Assembly: GCA_945882615.1 (NCBI GenBank)
Contig: CAMCWK010000003.1
Span: 1 to 64,000, forward strand
DNA: 64,000 bases
DNA from: Rhizobium sp. Q54
GTDB lineage: Bacteria > Pseudomonadota > Alphaproteobacteria > Micropepsales > Micropepsaceae
Direction: 5' to 3'
How positions within the stretch are numbered: position 1 is the stretch's first letter; the number at the start of each line of letters is the position of its first letter. This document shows positions 7,874 through 16,676 of the stretch, one piece after another. Under the pieces are notes generated by a model, which did not search any database, was not told the origin of the DNA, and saw nothing but the letters and a program-made list of their open reading frames with translations. A program made the position numbers and the translations under genes.

Positions 7874-8950
7874 CTAAAGCGCCGCCAGCGCCTGGGCGAC
7901 GGTCCGCTGCGCCAGGGCCCAGGCCGCCTGCTTCCAGGCCGGATTGTCGCCGTAAAATGCGTCCCGCATGACTTTCGAAATCTCGGCCGCGCGGCGGTCG
8001 TCCGGGGCGAAGTGGTCCTGCCAGTTGGCCAGCCGCAGGGCCCGTACCATCTGGTCCAGCGGAACCGTGCCCACTTCCAGCGCTGCAAACGTCAGCTCCG
8101 CGGCCGGCAGGAACCGGGCAATGCCGTCATCGATGGTGCCGTTCAGCGGCGCGGACAGCGACTCTCCCGCGCTGGTGGAGGCGGCCATCGCGCCCCAGAT
8201 CGCCTTTGCGCGCTGATGTGCGGGGCTGCCGACAGCGGCTTCCAGAATCACTTCGCCGCTGCCCGATTCCCCAAGGCCGGTGTGGAAATCCACCACAAGG
8301 ACGTTTTTCGCGCGCGACAGGTCCTCGCGCAGAACCGCCTGCAGCATTTGCGACGACCAGCTTTCCTTGTTGCCGCCGTAAAAAAGTCCATCCCGATGCT
8401 TGTACTGGCCGGCGCTGACCGCCTGCTGCCATGCGCCGCGGCCGTGCCTCGCCGCATAAGCAGCCATTGCAGCGTCCGCCTTGGCGAAGCCGGCATCGCT
8501 GACATCGCGCAGCGCAATCGCTTCTGCCAATTCGTCATAGCCGGGATTGGCCGGAGGATGGGCGTAGTCGACAAAATTGCGGTTGATGTCGACATTGTTC
8601 TCGTCCACCCGCCGATTCCAGGCGAAGCCGAAGGGATTGAGGGCATGGATCATCACCAGCCGGGCGCCTTGCGGCGGCGCCGCGCCACTGGCGACCAGCC
8701 CGGTCAGAACGCCGGAGCCGAAATACCCTTCCACCCCATGGGTGCCGCAGATCAGCAGCAGCGCCTTATGTGCGGTGCGCGGTCCCATGGCGCAGACGTC
8801 CAGGAAGAGCGGCTTGCCGTCCGGGCCTTTGGCGCAAGGATGCACGCGGCTAATCACATCCACGCCGCGCAACGCGCAGGCGGCGATGAAGGCCTTGCGC
8901 GCGCCGCGATAGTCTTGCGGGAAATAGCTTTCCGGAGATGTGCTCATCAT
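7874..8950 (-). CDS. DUF2817 family M14-like zinc carboxypeptidase
   Basis: A 358-residue protein. [17 protein letters not shown] supplies the His and Glu of an HxxE zinc site. [11 protein letters not shown] and [12 protein letters not shown] (third metal His) are in the order expected of M14-type carboxypeptidases of the DUF2817 group. The substrate is not known. There is no evident signal peptide. The ATG lies only 14 nt from the start of the divergent VanX-like dipeptidase, so both promoters must overlap the opposite coding regions; the pairing of two peptidases suggests a shared peptide-catabolic role (inference). Confidence 0.86.
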   Translation of the reverse strand: MMSTSPESYFPQDYRGARKAFIAACALRGVDVISRVHPCAKGPDGKPLFLDVCAMGPRTAHKALLLICGTHGVEGYFGSGVLTGLVASGAAPPQGARLVMIHALNPFGFAWNRRVDENNVDINRNFVDYAHPPANPGYDELAEAIALRDVSDAGFAKADAAMAAYAARHGRGAWQQAVSAGQYKHRDGLFYGGNKESWSSQMLQAVLREDLSRAKNVLVVDFHTGLGESGSGEVILEAAVGSPAHQRAKAIWGAMAASTSAGESLSAPLNGTIDDGIARFLPAAELTFAALEVGTVPLDQMVRALRLANWQDHFAPDDRRAAEISKVMRDAFYGDNPAWKQAAWALAQRTVAQALAAL

Positions 8951-8964
8951 CCTAGTCTAGCGGC

Positions 8965-9750
8965 ATGACCCCCTTCGGCGCATTGGAAGAATTGCGAAAC
9001 CGCCCCATCGGCGACCAGGCGCCGCCGCGCGCCGCCCGGCAAGGCTTTCGCCAGCGCATCGCGCTTGCTTCGGATAACGCCCTGTTCGGCGAGCCGGTGG
9101 TGGAAGCGCGCGCCCTGGGCCTGGCGGGCGAGAATTTCTATGCCAGCAGCCGCAACCCGCCCTATTGGCAGCCCATAAATGGTGCGACCGAAAAATTGTG
9201 GTTGCGCCGCACGGCGGCCGAAAAACTGGCGCGGGTCAATGCCCGCGCCGGCGCGGTTGGCCTGGAGCTGTTCCTGTTCGACGCCTGGCGGCCACGCAGC
9301 GTTCAGGCCTATTTCCATGACGTGTGGATGCCGCAGGAATTGAAGCGGCGCGGCAGCACGCTGTCCGGCGCCGCGCTGAACGAAGAGGTGGAACGCTATT
9401 GGGCCGCGCCCACCGATGATCCGGGTTCGCCCGCGCCCCATGCCACCGGCGCGGCGACGGATCTCACTTTAAGATGGAAGAATGGCGAGGCGCTGTGGAT
9501 GGGCTCGCTGTTCGACGATGTCACCGCGCTGGCGCATCGCGACCGCTTTGAATCGCTCAGCAGCGAAAACTTTTCCTTCTCCGACCAGGAAGCGCGCGCC
9601 AATCGCCGCCTGCTGCACTGGTTGATGACCGAGGAAGGCTTTGCCGGCCACCCCGATGAATGGTGGCACTTTTCCTGGGGCGACCAATTGTGGGCGGCGC
9701 TGACCGGCGCGCCCGCCGCGCATTACGGGCTGGCGGTTATTCCCGAATAG
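8965..9750 (+). CDS. M15 family D-alanyl-D-alanine dipeptidase (VanX/DdpX-like)
   Basis: A 261-residue protein with the VanX-type zinc site: PHATGAATDLTL supplies His and Asp, and EWWHFSWG supplies the catalytic Glu and third His ligand. The substrate-binding Arg is in LFLFDAWRPRSVQAYFHD. These enzymes hydrolyse D-Ala-D-Ala; chromosomal copies serve peptidoglycan-dipeptide recycling rather than glycopeptide resistance. No vanHA-type genes are present. It is divergent from the DUF2817 peptidase, and its stop abuts the convergent cyclase-like gene with no spacer. Confidence 0.88.
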   Translation: MTPFGALEELRNRPIGDQAPPRAARQGFRQRIALASDNALFGEPVVEARALGLAGENFYASSRNPPYWQPINGATEKLWLRRTAAEKLARVNARAGAVGLELFLFDAWRPRSVQAYFHDVWMPQELKRRGSTLSGAALNEEVERYWAAPTDDPGSPAPHATGAATDLTLRWKNGEALWMGSLFDDVTALAHRDRFESLSSENFSFSDQEARANRRLLHWLMTEEGFAGHPDEWWHFSWGDQLWAALTGAPAAHYGLAVIPE

Positions 9751-11889
9751 CTATTCCAATATTGGACGAAAAGCACCGTCCCAGTCGGAGCCGGGCGGAT
9801 GTTTTTCGAAATAGGCGATCCGCGTCAGATGCAGGTCGTACAGCTTCTGGCTGGCGCCCGACAGGCGGCGGCACTGCGCGATCAGTTCGCGCGCCATTTG
9901 CCATTGCTGCTTGCGGATGGCCTGGAAGATATGATCGTGAAACACGGTCAAGGCGCGGAACTTGGGCGAGGCGCGATACACCGATGAGCCCATGATGGCG
10001 TAAAGCGTGGAGGGCGCGTCCTTGGCGCCCTGCGCGATGGCGTCGACCTCCAGAAAGGCAAAGCCACGCTCGGCGGCGCGCTTTGTTTCGTCGGCCACGA
10101 TCAGCGCCGGGCCATACTGATGCGACAGCGCCTGGATATGGCCCGCCATCGTCACCGCGCCGCCATGAACGCTGTAGCCCATCCGGCCATAGCCGCCGAA
10201 CCCGCCGGCAATGACCTGGCCGCTGGCGATGCCGATGCCGATCTCCACCAGTGGCGGCGCATCGGGCCCGCGATATTCCTGCGCCAGCTCTTCGTTGACG
10301 CGCGCCGCCATGATCGCCATGCCATTGGCCGCCTCGCAGGCATGCAGCGCATGATCGGCCTCATCCAGCGGCGCGTTCCAGAAGGCGGCGAAACCATCGG
10401 CGGTCAGCCGGTCGATGGTTCCGCCATGCGCCAGCGCCTGGTCGATCAGCGGCGTCAGCACCTTCTGCATCAGGCGCGTAAAACCGGCGGCGTCGTTGTG
10501 ATAATCCGCCGCCAGCCCCGAAAGGCCGCGCACGCCGCACACCAGATAGGTCACGGTGCGGATTTCGCCGTCGAGATTGAGCAGGGCCGGGCGGCGCGCG
10601 ATCTTTTCGATGGTGGCGCGCGGCAGGGAATCGGAAAACGCCATGCGCAAGCCGGCATAGGCCATGCGCTGATCCTGGATATAGGCCGCCGCGCCTGCGC
10701 CAAAGGCCAGCATCAGCCCCAGCGCCGGGCTGGCCGCATCCATCAACAGCCCCTGCTGCATGAAGAGATACCAGGACAGTGCGAACAGCGCGGCGCCGCC
10801 GCCCATCGCCAGGCCGGCCGCCCAGCCCAGGCCAAACCGCAGCAGGAAAATCATGCCCGCGCCCAGCACCAGCAGAGCTGCGGCTTCGGCCACCACCATC
10901 CAACCCGGACGCCGCAACACATCGCGCCCCAGAAGATTCTCGATCGCTTCGGCCGTCACGCTGGCAAGGCTGGCGGCGCCGAAAGGCGTCTGCACCATCG
11001 CGCCCTGCTGTCCCACCACCACGATCATGTCCTTCAGCGTTACGGGGTTCAGCGCATTGGGATTGAGGATTTGCGCGGACATGTTGGCCGCATAGCGCAG
11101 CCAGAAGCGTCCGTCGCTGCCGGTGGCAATGGCGCCGCCCTCCGTCTCCAGCGCGGCGATACCGACGCCGGCAAAGAAGCTCAGCGGGTTGCGCTCATCG
11201 CTGATGACGGTGATGTCGGGCTTGTCCTGCGCCACCCGCAAGGCTTCCGCCGTCATTCCCGGCACCAGCATCGTGTCCACCCGCACCGCCAAAGCGGCGC
11301 GGCGCACCACACCGTCGGCATCGGGCATCAGGCCGGCAGCGGCCGACCCCGCCGCATGATTCTCCAGCAGAGCCAGCGGCGCGGCGGCGGTGTCAAAGCG
11401 CGGAACCTTGGAAAACGGATCGCGGCTGCCGCGATAGACGAAGCGCGCCTTGACGCGGGGCGCGCGGCCCTCCGCCCCCAGCGTTACCGGCACGATGCCA
11501 GCAACGTCCTGCAGCGCCACGGCAAGCGCGTGTCCGGGTTCGGGCAGCTGGGCCAGTGCGGCGCGCGCCGCCTTGTCTCCGGGCGGCAGTTTGGCGGAAA
11601 GGCTTTGCGGTGAGGGCCCGTGTTGCAGCGGGGCGGTGAACACCACAAGCCGCGCGCCGGCCAGAAGGCGCGTCACCCGGACCAGGCTGTCCTCATCCAT
11701 GGAAGGCAGGTCGAGCACCCGGACCGGCAGGGCGGACGGCGCGCGCGGGGCATGGCGCTGATAGGCGTCGAACAGCCGGTTGCCGAGGGCGGATGGAAGG
11801 CCGAATCCGTCCAGCACAATCATGCCCACACCCAGCGCCAGAAACAGCGCGGGCGCCAGCAGCACGCTGATGGGCCGGGACCAGGTCAT
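9751..11889 (-). CDS. CHASE2 domain protein with degenerate class III cyclase domain
   Basis: A 712-residue protein from ATG 11889 (a GTG at 11928 adds 13). It has an N-terminal membrane helix, an extracytoplasmic CHASE2 sensor region, three C-terminal membrane helices (about residues 340-410), and a class III nucleotide-cyclase-like domain. Key catalytic residues are changed. The first metal Asp of the usual F-x-D-I motif is Gly (YLVCGVRG, G452). The base-specifying and transition-state motif reads MGYSVHGGAVTMAGHI, without the usual Asp, Asn and Arg. The second metal Asp is kept (TADGF, D498). It is therefore probably catalytically inactive and acts as a sensor or partner subunit (inference). 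Confidence 0.85.
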   Translation of the reverse strand: MTWSRPISVLLAPALFLALGVGMIVLDGFGLPSALGNRLFDAYQRHAPRAPSALPVRVLDLPSMDEDSLVRVTRLLAGARLVVFTAPLQHGPSPQSLSAKLPPGDKAARAALAQLPEPGHALAVALQDVAGIVPVTLGAEGRAPRVKARFVYRGSRDPFSKVPRFDTAAAPLALLENHAAGSAAAGLMPDADGVVRRAALAVRVDTMLVPGMTAEALRVAQDKPDITVISDERNPLSFFAGVGIAALETEGGAIATGSDGRFWLRYAANMSAQILNPNALNPVTLKDMIVVVGQQGAMVQTPFGAASLASVTAEAIENLLGRDVLRRPGWMVVAEAAALLVLGAGMIFLLRFGLGWAAGLAMGGGAALFALSWYLFMQQGLLMDAASPALGLMLAFGAGAAAYIQDQRMAYAGLRMAFSDSLPRATIEKIARRPALLNLDGEIRTVTYLVCGVRGLSGLAADYHNDAAGFTRLMQKVLTPLIDQALAHGGTIDRLTADGFAAFWNAPLDEADHALHACEAANGMAIMAARVNEELAQEYRGPDAPPLVEIGIGIASGQVIAGGFGGYGRMGYSVHGGAVTMAGHIQALSHQYGPALIVADETKRAAERGFAFLEVDAIAQGAKDAPSTLYAIMGSSVYRASPKFRALTVFHDHIFQAIRKQQWQMARELIAQCRRLSGASQKLYDLHLTRIAYFEKHPPGSDWDGAFRPILE

Positions 11890-11960
11890 GAAGCACCCAA
11901 GCGGCGGGAAAAGCCCCGCGCCAGGCACCCTATTATCGTTAATGGGACGCGGCTAGGCCG

Positions 11961-12395
11961 CTACTTCGCCGTAACCCGGATTGCCACTTGGGCCAGCAGA
12001 ATTCTCGCGCCTTTTTTCTTCAGGGCGCGGTCCGTGACCGCCTGCAGGCGGTCGGCGATGGCCCCGACATCGGGCTGGGTATCGGTGCGCACCACATTGG
12101 CGGTGAAGGCCATCAGGTTGCGGATATAGGCGTCGCGCAGCACCGGCAACGAGCGGGTCACGATCTCGCGCATTTTCTCGTCCGGCACATCGATGCCCGC
12201 GCCCACCATCAGCATTCCGCTGGCGCGGTTGTCGGCCACGATGGTGGTGTAGATCGGGTCCACCATGATGTAGCTCTTGGACTGGGTGGTTTTATGCTCG
12301 GGCGCCTTCTGGGCCTTGTCGCCACTGTCGGCGGCACGCACCGGCGAAACAGCCAGGGCGGCGAACAGCATAGCGGTCAGGGGCAGCTTCATCAT
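11961..12395 (-). CDS. Secreted hypothetical protein, FliL-like
   Basis: About 144 residues with a signal peptide (MMKLPLTAMLFAALAVSPVR, then AA). The mature part, with SYIMVDPIYTTIVADNRASG and regularly spaced hydrophobics through RSLPVLRDAYIRNLM, resembles the periplasmic part of FliL-type proteins. No flagellar genes are nearby, so the resemblance does not establish a flagellar role. A start at 12446 would place the signal sequence internally and is less likely. It is transcribed toward the cyclase-like gene, 71 nt upstream of it on the same strand. Confidence 0.72.
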   Translation of the reverse strand: MMKLPLTAMLFAALAVSPVRAADSGDKAQKAPEHKTTQSKSYIMVDPIYTTIVADNRASGMLMVGAGIDVPDEKMREIVTRSLPVLRDAYIRNLMAFTANVVRTDTQPDVGAIADRLQAVTDRALKKKGARILLAQVAIRVTAK

Positions 12396-12542
12396 GGCCG
12401 CCAGTAAGCGCGCGATTGGTAAATCGAATTTTAACGGGGCGCGCAAAAGGCCGAAATGGCCGGGTGAGGGCCGGTTTGCGGGCTGCTGGCAGGCCGAGGC
12501 GCGGTGACGTTAAGGTCGGTCCGGAGCGCCATCCTGAGAGGA

Positions 12543-12618
12543 TGGTGGAGCTGAGCGGAATCGAACCGCTGACCTCCTCATTGCGAACGAGGCGCTCTCC
12601 CAACTGAGCTACAGCCCC
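12543..12618 (-). tRNA. tRNA-Ala (anticodon CGC)
   Basis: The minus-strand 76-nt cloverleaf has acceptor GGGGCTG/CAGCTCC, which includes the G3:U70 wobble pair that defines alanine tRNAs. The anticodon loop TTCGCAA gives CGC (reads GCG). The 3' CCA is encoded at 12543-12545. Confidence 0.96.
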
Positions 12619-12718
12619 GAACCGAGCGCGGTTTTTAGGGATGGGGGCTGGGGCCGTCAAGCCAGCCCAGATTTTCAGGCTTTTCGGACCAAGTTCCTGC
12701 CGCTACAAGGGAATCACC

Positions 12719-13015
12719 ATGATGATGAACCCAATCGCCGCCCTGCTGATCCAGGTCCTGGAAATCTACAAGTGGATCCTGATCGCCTCCGTGATCGTGA
12801 GCTGGCTCACCGCCTTCAACGTCATCAATGTCCATAACAATTTCGTCCGCAGCCTGCTGCGCATCCTGCTGGCGCTGACCGAACCGGTGCTGGCGCCCAT
12901 CCGCCGCATCCTGCCCGCAATGGGGGGGCTGGACCTGTCGCCCATCGTGGTTTTCGTGCTGATCTGGTTCCTGCAATATACGATCCGCTGGGCGTCGTTT
13001 AACTACGGGCTATAG
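12719..13015 (+). CDS. YggT family membrane protein
   Basis: A 98-residue protein with two hydrophobic spans (ALLIQVLEIYKWILIASVIV and LSPIVVFVLIWFLQYTI). Between them lies the YggT block SWLTAFNVINVHNNFVRSLLRILLALTEPVLAPIRRILP. YggT proteins are linked to septum or cell-shape maintenance and osmotic tolerance, but the mechanism is unclear. ATG 12719 follows AAGGGAATCACC and is preferred over an upstream start at 12641, which would overlap tRNA-Ala leader sequence. It ends 4 nt before folD, so the two form an operon. Confidence 0.9.
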   Translation: MMMNPIAALLIQVLEIYKWILIASVIVSWLTAFNVINVHNNFVRSLLRILLALTEPVLAPIRRILPAMGGLDLSPIVVFVLIWFLQYTIRWASFNYGL

Positions 13016-13019
13016 CGCC

Positions 13020-13907
13020 ATGACCGCCACGGTGATCGACGGCAAGGCCAGCGCCGCCAGGCTGCGCGAGAAGATCGCGGCCTATACCGCCGAGCTCAAG
13101 GCCAAGCACAATCTGCAGCCCGGGCTGGCCACTGTGCTGGTCGGCAAAGACCCGGCCTCGGAAGTCTATGTCCGCAACAAGCGCAAGACGGCCGAAGCCA
13201 TCGGCTTCAAGTCGGTGCATGTCGAACTGCCCGCCGATGTCACGCAAGCCGAACTCTTGTCCCATGTGAAGGCGCTGTGCGCCGATACGAGCGTGCACGG
13301 CATCCTGGTGCAATTGCCGCTGCCCAAGCATCTCGACGAGGCCGCGGTGCTGGACGCGCTGGACCCGGCCAAGGATGTCGATGCGCTGACGCCGACCAAT
13401 GCCGGGCTGCTGCTGTCGGGCCGCGCCCATCTGGTGTCCTGCACGCCCGCCGGCGTGATGCTGCTGTTGAAAGAATATGCCGGCGACATCGCCGGCAAGG
13501 AAGCGCTGGTGATCGGTCGCTCGCTCTTGTTCGGCAAGCCGGCGGCGCAGTTGCTGCTGGCGGCCAATGCCACCGTGACCATGGCCCATTCGCGTTCCAG
13601 GGATTTGCCTGGACTGGCGCGCCGCGCCGATATTCTGGTGGCGGCGATCGGCAAGCCGGAATTCGTCAAGGGCGACTGGGTCAAGCCGGGCGCGACTGTA
13701 ATCGATGTCGGCATCAACCGGGTCGATGCGGGCGAAGGCAAAACCAAGCTGGTCGGCGACGTGGATTATGAATCCGCGAAGGCTGTTGCTGGCGCCATCA
13801 CGCCGGTGCCCGGCGGGGTGGGCGCCATGACCATCATCTGCCTGATGCACAACACGCTGATTGCGGCGTGCGCGCAGCACGGCCTGCCACTGCCCAAGGC
13901 TCTCTAA
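13020..13907 (+). CDS. folD: Bifunctional methylenetetrahydrofolate dehydrogenase/cyclohydrolase FolD
   Basis: A 295-residue enzyme that converts 5,10-methylene-THF to 10-formyl-THF using NADP+, supplying formyl groups for purines and initiator tRNA. The signatures are VGKDPASEVYVRNKRKTAEA (catalytic Lys region), VHGILVQLPLP, KDVDALTPTN, the NADP-binding VIGRSLLFGKPAA, and the C-terminal PVPGGVGAMT. The usual FolD wording is G-R-S-x-I-V-G; here LLFG replaces it, a modest variation. It starts 4 nt after yggT. Confidence 0.97.
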   Translation: MTATVIDGKASAARLREKIAAYTAELKAKHNLQPGLATVLVGKDPASEVYVRNKRKTAEAIGFKSVHVELPADVTQAELLSHVKALCADTSVHGILVQLPLPKHLDEAAVLDALDPAKDVDALTPTNAGLLLSGRAHLVSCTPAGVMLLLKEYAGDIAGKEALVIGRSLLFGKPAAQLLLAANATVTMAHSRSRDLPGLARRADILVAAIGKPEFVKGDWVKPGATVIDVGINRVDAGEGKTKLVGDVDYESAKAVAGAITPVPGGVGAMTIICLMHNTLIAACAQHGLPLPKAL

Positions 13908-13908
13908 C

Positions 13909-14037
13909 TCACCATGGTCGGGCTGGACCCGGCCATCCATCTTGATTGTCGTGCTGGCGCGCGACGCTGGATGGGCGGCTCGTGAAGTTTACCCTCCGAC
14001 CGCGCTTCGCGCGGTTCGGGGGGCCGCCCATGGTGAG
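13909..14037. repeat. Palindromic intergenic element with terminal 10-bp inverted repeats
   Basis: CTCACCATGG (13909-13918) and CCATGGTGAG (14028-14037) are perfect inverted ends. Inside are GGTCGGGCTGGACCCGGCC-type and CGCGCTTCGCGCG hairpins. It fills the gap between the convergent folD and senC genes, so it may also act in transcription termination. It has no coding content. Confidence 0.65.
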
Positions 14038-14041
14038 GAGG

Positions 14042-14653
14042 TCAGGTCTTCGCTTTCAGGTCTTTGGCCAGATCGTCAGGCGAGATCGCTTCGGTGTAGA
14101 AGTGGATCACCTTGCCGTCTGGCCCCACCAGATACATCACATTGGAATGGTCGACGCCGTAGTTGCCACCCTTCGGCGCTTCGCCCTGTGGCTGCTTGAC
14201 GGCATAGACGCGGAATTTCTTCTCGACTTCCTTTATCTCCGCCACGCTCCCGGTCAGGCCGACGAAACTGGGGCCGAAGGCTTTCACATACTCCGCCAGG
14301 ACCTCGGGCGTGTCGCGTTCCGGGTCGACGGTAATGAGGACCGGCACGATCTTCTTGGCATCGGGCCCCAACTGGTCCAGCGCCTCGGCCATCACCGCCA
14401 AAGTGGTGGGACAGATATCCGGACAGTAAGTGAAGCCGAAATAGATCAGCATGTAGCGGCCGCGGAAATCACTATCGCCGCGCGGCTTGCCGGTATGGTC
14501 GGTCAGGCGGAACGGTCCGCCCACTTCCATCTTGCCGGTCGAGACGACGCGGCCCAGCCGCGGCACCTGCTCGCTCTGATACCACAGCAGGCCCCCCGCC
14601 AGCGCGGCGACCAGCAGCAGGTAAGGAATCAGGGCTTGCTTGTTGCGCAGCAT
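14042..14653 (-). CDS. senC: SCO1/SenC/PrrC family copper-binding protein
   Basis: About 203 residues, with an N-terminal membrane anchor (ALIPYLLLVAALAGGLLWY) and a thioredoxin fold. The copper ligands are visible: TYCPDICPTT (CxxxC) and the distal His in VDHSNVMYLVGPDG. SCO proteins deliver copper to the CuA site of cytochrome oxidase or act as thiol oxidoreductases. The gene is divergent from regB, and in Rhodobacter-type loci the same protein (SenC/PrrC) links oxidase status to the RegB/RegA system. ATG 14653 puts the anchor at the N-terminus; a start at 14719 would run into regB. Confidence 0.94.
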   Translation of the reverse strand: MLRNKQALIPYLLLVAALAGGLLWYQSEQVPRLGRVVSTGKMEVGGPFRLTDHTGKPRGDSDFRGRYMLIYFGFTYCPDICPTTLAVMAEALDQLGPDAKKIVPVLITVDPERDTPEVLAEYVKAFGPSFVGLTGSVAEIKEVEKKFRVYAVKQPQGEAPKGGNYGVDHSNVMYLVGPDGKVIHFYTEAISPDDLAKDLKAKT

Positions 14654-14712
14654 GCTTTTTCCGTTCGGCTGGCCATGCTCTAATCCGGATTGCCTTTCCA
14701 GGGAAGCATTCA

Positions 14713-16101
14713 GTGGCACGCAAGGAAATGACCCGGGGCTTTGCCCAGGGTGCGGGCGGTGGCCGCCGGGTGCGCCTGCGCACCTTGTCCAACCTGCGCT
14801 GGCTGGCGATTGTCGGCCAGTCGGTTGCCTTGTTCCTTGTCTATTTCGCGCTCGGCTATCCCTTGCCGATTGTCCATTGCGCTCTTGCCATCGCTGTCAG
14901 CGCCGCGCTCAACATCGTGCTGGCGCTGCGCTATCCCGCGGCCCATCGCCTGACCAATCGCGAAGCCACATTCTATCTGGCCTTTGACGTGCTGCAGCTG
15001 GCGGCGCTGCTGTATCTCACCGGCGGCCTGGCCAATCCCTTCGCCCTGATGTTTTTGGGGCCGGTGGTGATCGCCGCCACCACCCTCAATCTGGGCAATG
15101 TGCTGATCCTGGCCTTCATCGCCTTTGCCTCGGTGTCGGTGATCGCCATCGAGCATCAACCGCTGCCCTGGCCGGCAGGTGACGTCCTGTTGTTGCCCCA
15201 GCTTTACCAGGCAGGCATCTGGACCGCGCTGGTGATCGGCATTGGCTTCACGTCTGTTTATGCCTGGCGCATCGCATCGGAATCGGCGCGCATGTCGGCG
15301 GGTCTTGCCGCCACCCAACTGGCGCTGTCGCGTGAACACCGGCTGGCGGCGCTGGGCGCGCTGGCCACGGCGGCGGCGCATGAACTGGGCACGCCGCTCG
15401 GAACCATCGCGGTGGTGGCGCGCGAGCTGGAACGCGCCCTGCCGGAAAACTCCGCCGAGATTGAGGATGTGCGCCTTCTGCGCGCCCAGGCCGAACGCTG
15501 CCGCGCCATCATCGCGCGCCTGGCCAATCCCGAAGAGGCGCTGCTGGGCGCCACCGCGCGGCTGCCGCTGGGCGCGCTGCTGGACGATATCGCCGCGCCC
15601 CATCGCGGCGAGGATCTGGAAATCCTCGTCACCGTCGCCGCTCCCCCCTCTTCCGAAACAAAGGCCGACGCGCCGGTGCCGCAAGTTTGGCGGGCGCCCG
15701 AACTGCTGCACGGACTGGGGAACATCATCGAGAATGCCGCCGACTTCGCGCATTCCCTGGTGGCGGTACATGCCGAGTGGGACGACCAGCAACTGCGCAT
15801 TTCGGTGACCGATGACGGCCCGGGTTTCGCGCCGGAAATCTTCGAGGCGCTGGGCGAACCCTACATCACCTCGCGTCCCGGCCATCATGCGCTGTCCGAA
15901 ACCGAGATCGGCCCGCAGGGCGCGCTGGACGAACATGAAGGCATGGGCCTGGGCTTCTTTATCGCCAAAATCCTGCTGGAACAGACCGGCGGCGTGGTTA
16001 AGGCCGACAATCCGCCGGGTGGGGGGGCGCAGGTTTCGGTGCGTTGGCCCCGGGGGGTGATCGACGGGGTGCAGCCTCCGGCCCAGAGCGAACCGGCCTG
16101 A
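14713..16101 (+). CDS. regB: Redox sensor histidine kinase RegB/PrrB/ActS
   Basis: A 462-residue kinase with six N-terminal membrane segments. The quinone-binding heptapeptide GGLANPF (residues 104-110) is intact. The H-box AAAHELGTPLGTIAVVAREL carries phosphoacceptor H223, and the redox-active cysteine lies in AERCRAII (C263). These match RegB numbering closely. HATPase motifs follow (NIIENAADFA, DDGPGFAPEIFE, GMGLGFFIAKILLE). It senses ubiquinone redox state and phosphorylates RegA. GTG start at 14713 follows CCAGGGAAGC. The order senC-regB-regA is the classical alphaproteobacterial one. Confidence 0.97.
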   Translation: MARKEMTRGFAQGAGGGRRVRLRTLSNLRWLAIVGQSVALFLVYFALGYPLPIVHCALAIAVSAALNIVLALRYPAAHRLTNREATFYLAFDVLQLAALLYLTGGLANPFALMFLGPVVIAATTLNLGNVLILAFIAFASVSVIAIEHQPLPWPAGDVLLLPQLYQAGIWTALVIGIGFTSVYAWRIASESARMSAGLAATQLALSREHRLAALGALATAAAHELGTPLGTIAVVARELERALPENSAEIEDVRLLRAQAERCRAIIARLANPEEALLGATARLPLGALLDDIAAPHRGEDLEILVTVAAPPSSETKADAPVPQVWRAPELLHGLGNIIENAADFAHSLVAVHAEWDDQQLRISVTDDGPGFAPEIFEALGEPYITSRPGHHALSETEIGPQGALDEHEGMGLGFFIAKILLEQTGGVVKADNPPGGGAQVSVRWPRGVIDGVQPPAQSEPA

Positions 16102-16142
16102 AAGTTTGACGGTTTGGAAAAAGGGTACTAAAGGCCCCCGCA

Positions 16143-16676
16143 ATGACCGGCGAAGACAAGACACTGCTTCTGGTCGAAGATGACCGCCCGCTTCGGGAAC
16201 GCTTGGCCCGAGCGCTGGAAACCCGTGGTTTTACCGTTTTCCAGGCGGAGTCGGTTGCGGAGGGCAAGGCCCACGCCAAGGACACGCCGCCGGCCTATGC
16301 CGTGGTCGATCTCAAGCTGGACGATGGCAATGGGCTGGACGTGGTGGAGACGTTGCACACCACCCGCCCTGACAGCCGGGTGGTGGTGCTGACCGGCTTC
16401 GGCAACATCGCCACCGCGGTCGCCGCCGTGAAATATGGCGCGATTGATTACCTGCCCAAGCCCGCCGATGCCGATGATATCCTGGCGGCGCTGATGGCGG
16501 TGCCGGGCTCCAAGCCCAAGCCGCCGGAAAATCCCATGTCGGCCGACCGCGTGCGCTGGGAACATATCCAACGGGTCTATGAACTGTGCGGCCACAATGT
16601 TTCGGAAACGGCGCGCCGGCTCAACATGCATCGCCGCACCTTGCAGCGCATTCTGGCGAAACGCTCGCCGCGCTAA
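16143..16676 (+). CDS. regA: Redox response regulator RegA/PrrA/ActR
   Basis: A 177-residue response regulator. The receiver domain has the acidic pocket (VEDD), phosphoacceptor D56 in VVDLKLDDGNG, and the conserved Thr and Lys (VLTGFG, YLPKPAD). A short proline-rich linker and a Fis-type HTH follow (GHNVSETARRLNMHRRTLQR), almost invariant among RegA homologues. It controls respiration, redox metabolism and often carbon or nitrogen fixation genes in response to RegB. Its stop overlaps the convergent PAP2 gene stop by 4 nt. Confidence 0.97.
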   Translation: MTGEDKTLLLVEDDRPLRERLARALETRGFTVFQAESVAEGKAHAKDTPPAYAVVDLKLDDGNGLDVVETLHTTRPDSRVVVLTGFGNIATAVAAVKYGAIDYLPKPADADDILAALMAVPGSKPKPPENPMSADRVRWEHIQRVYELCGHNVSETARRLNMHRRTLQRILAKRSPR

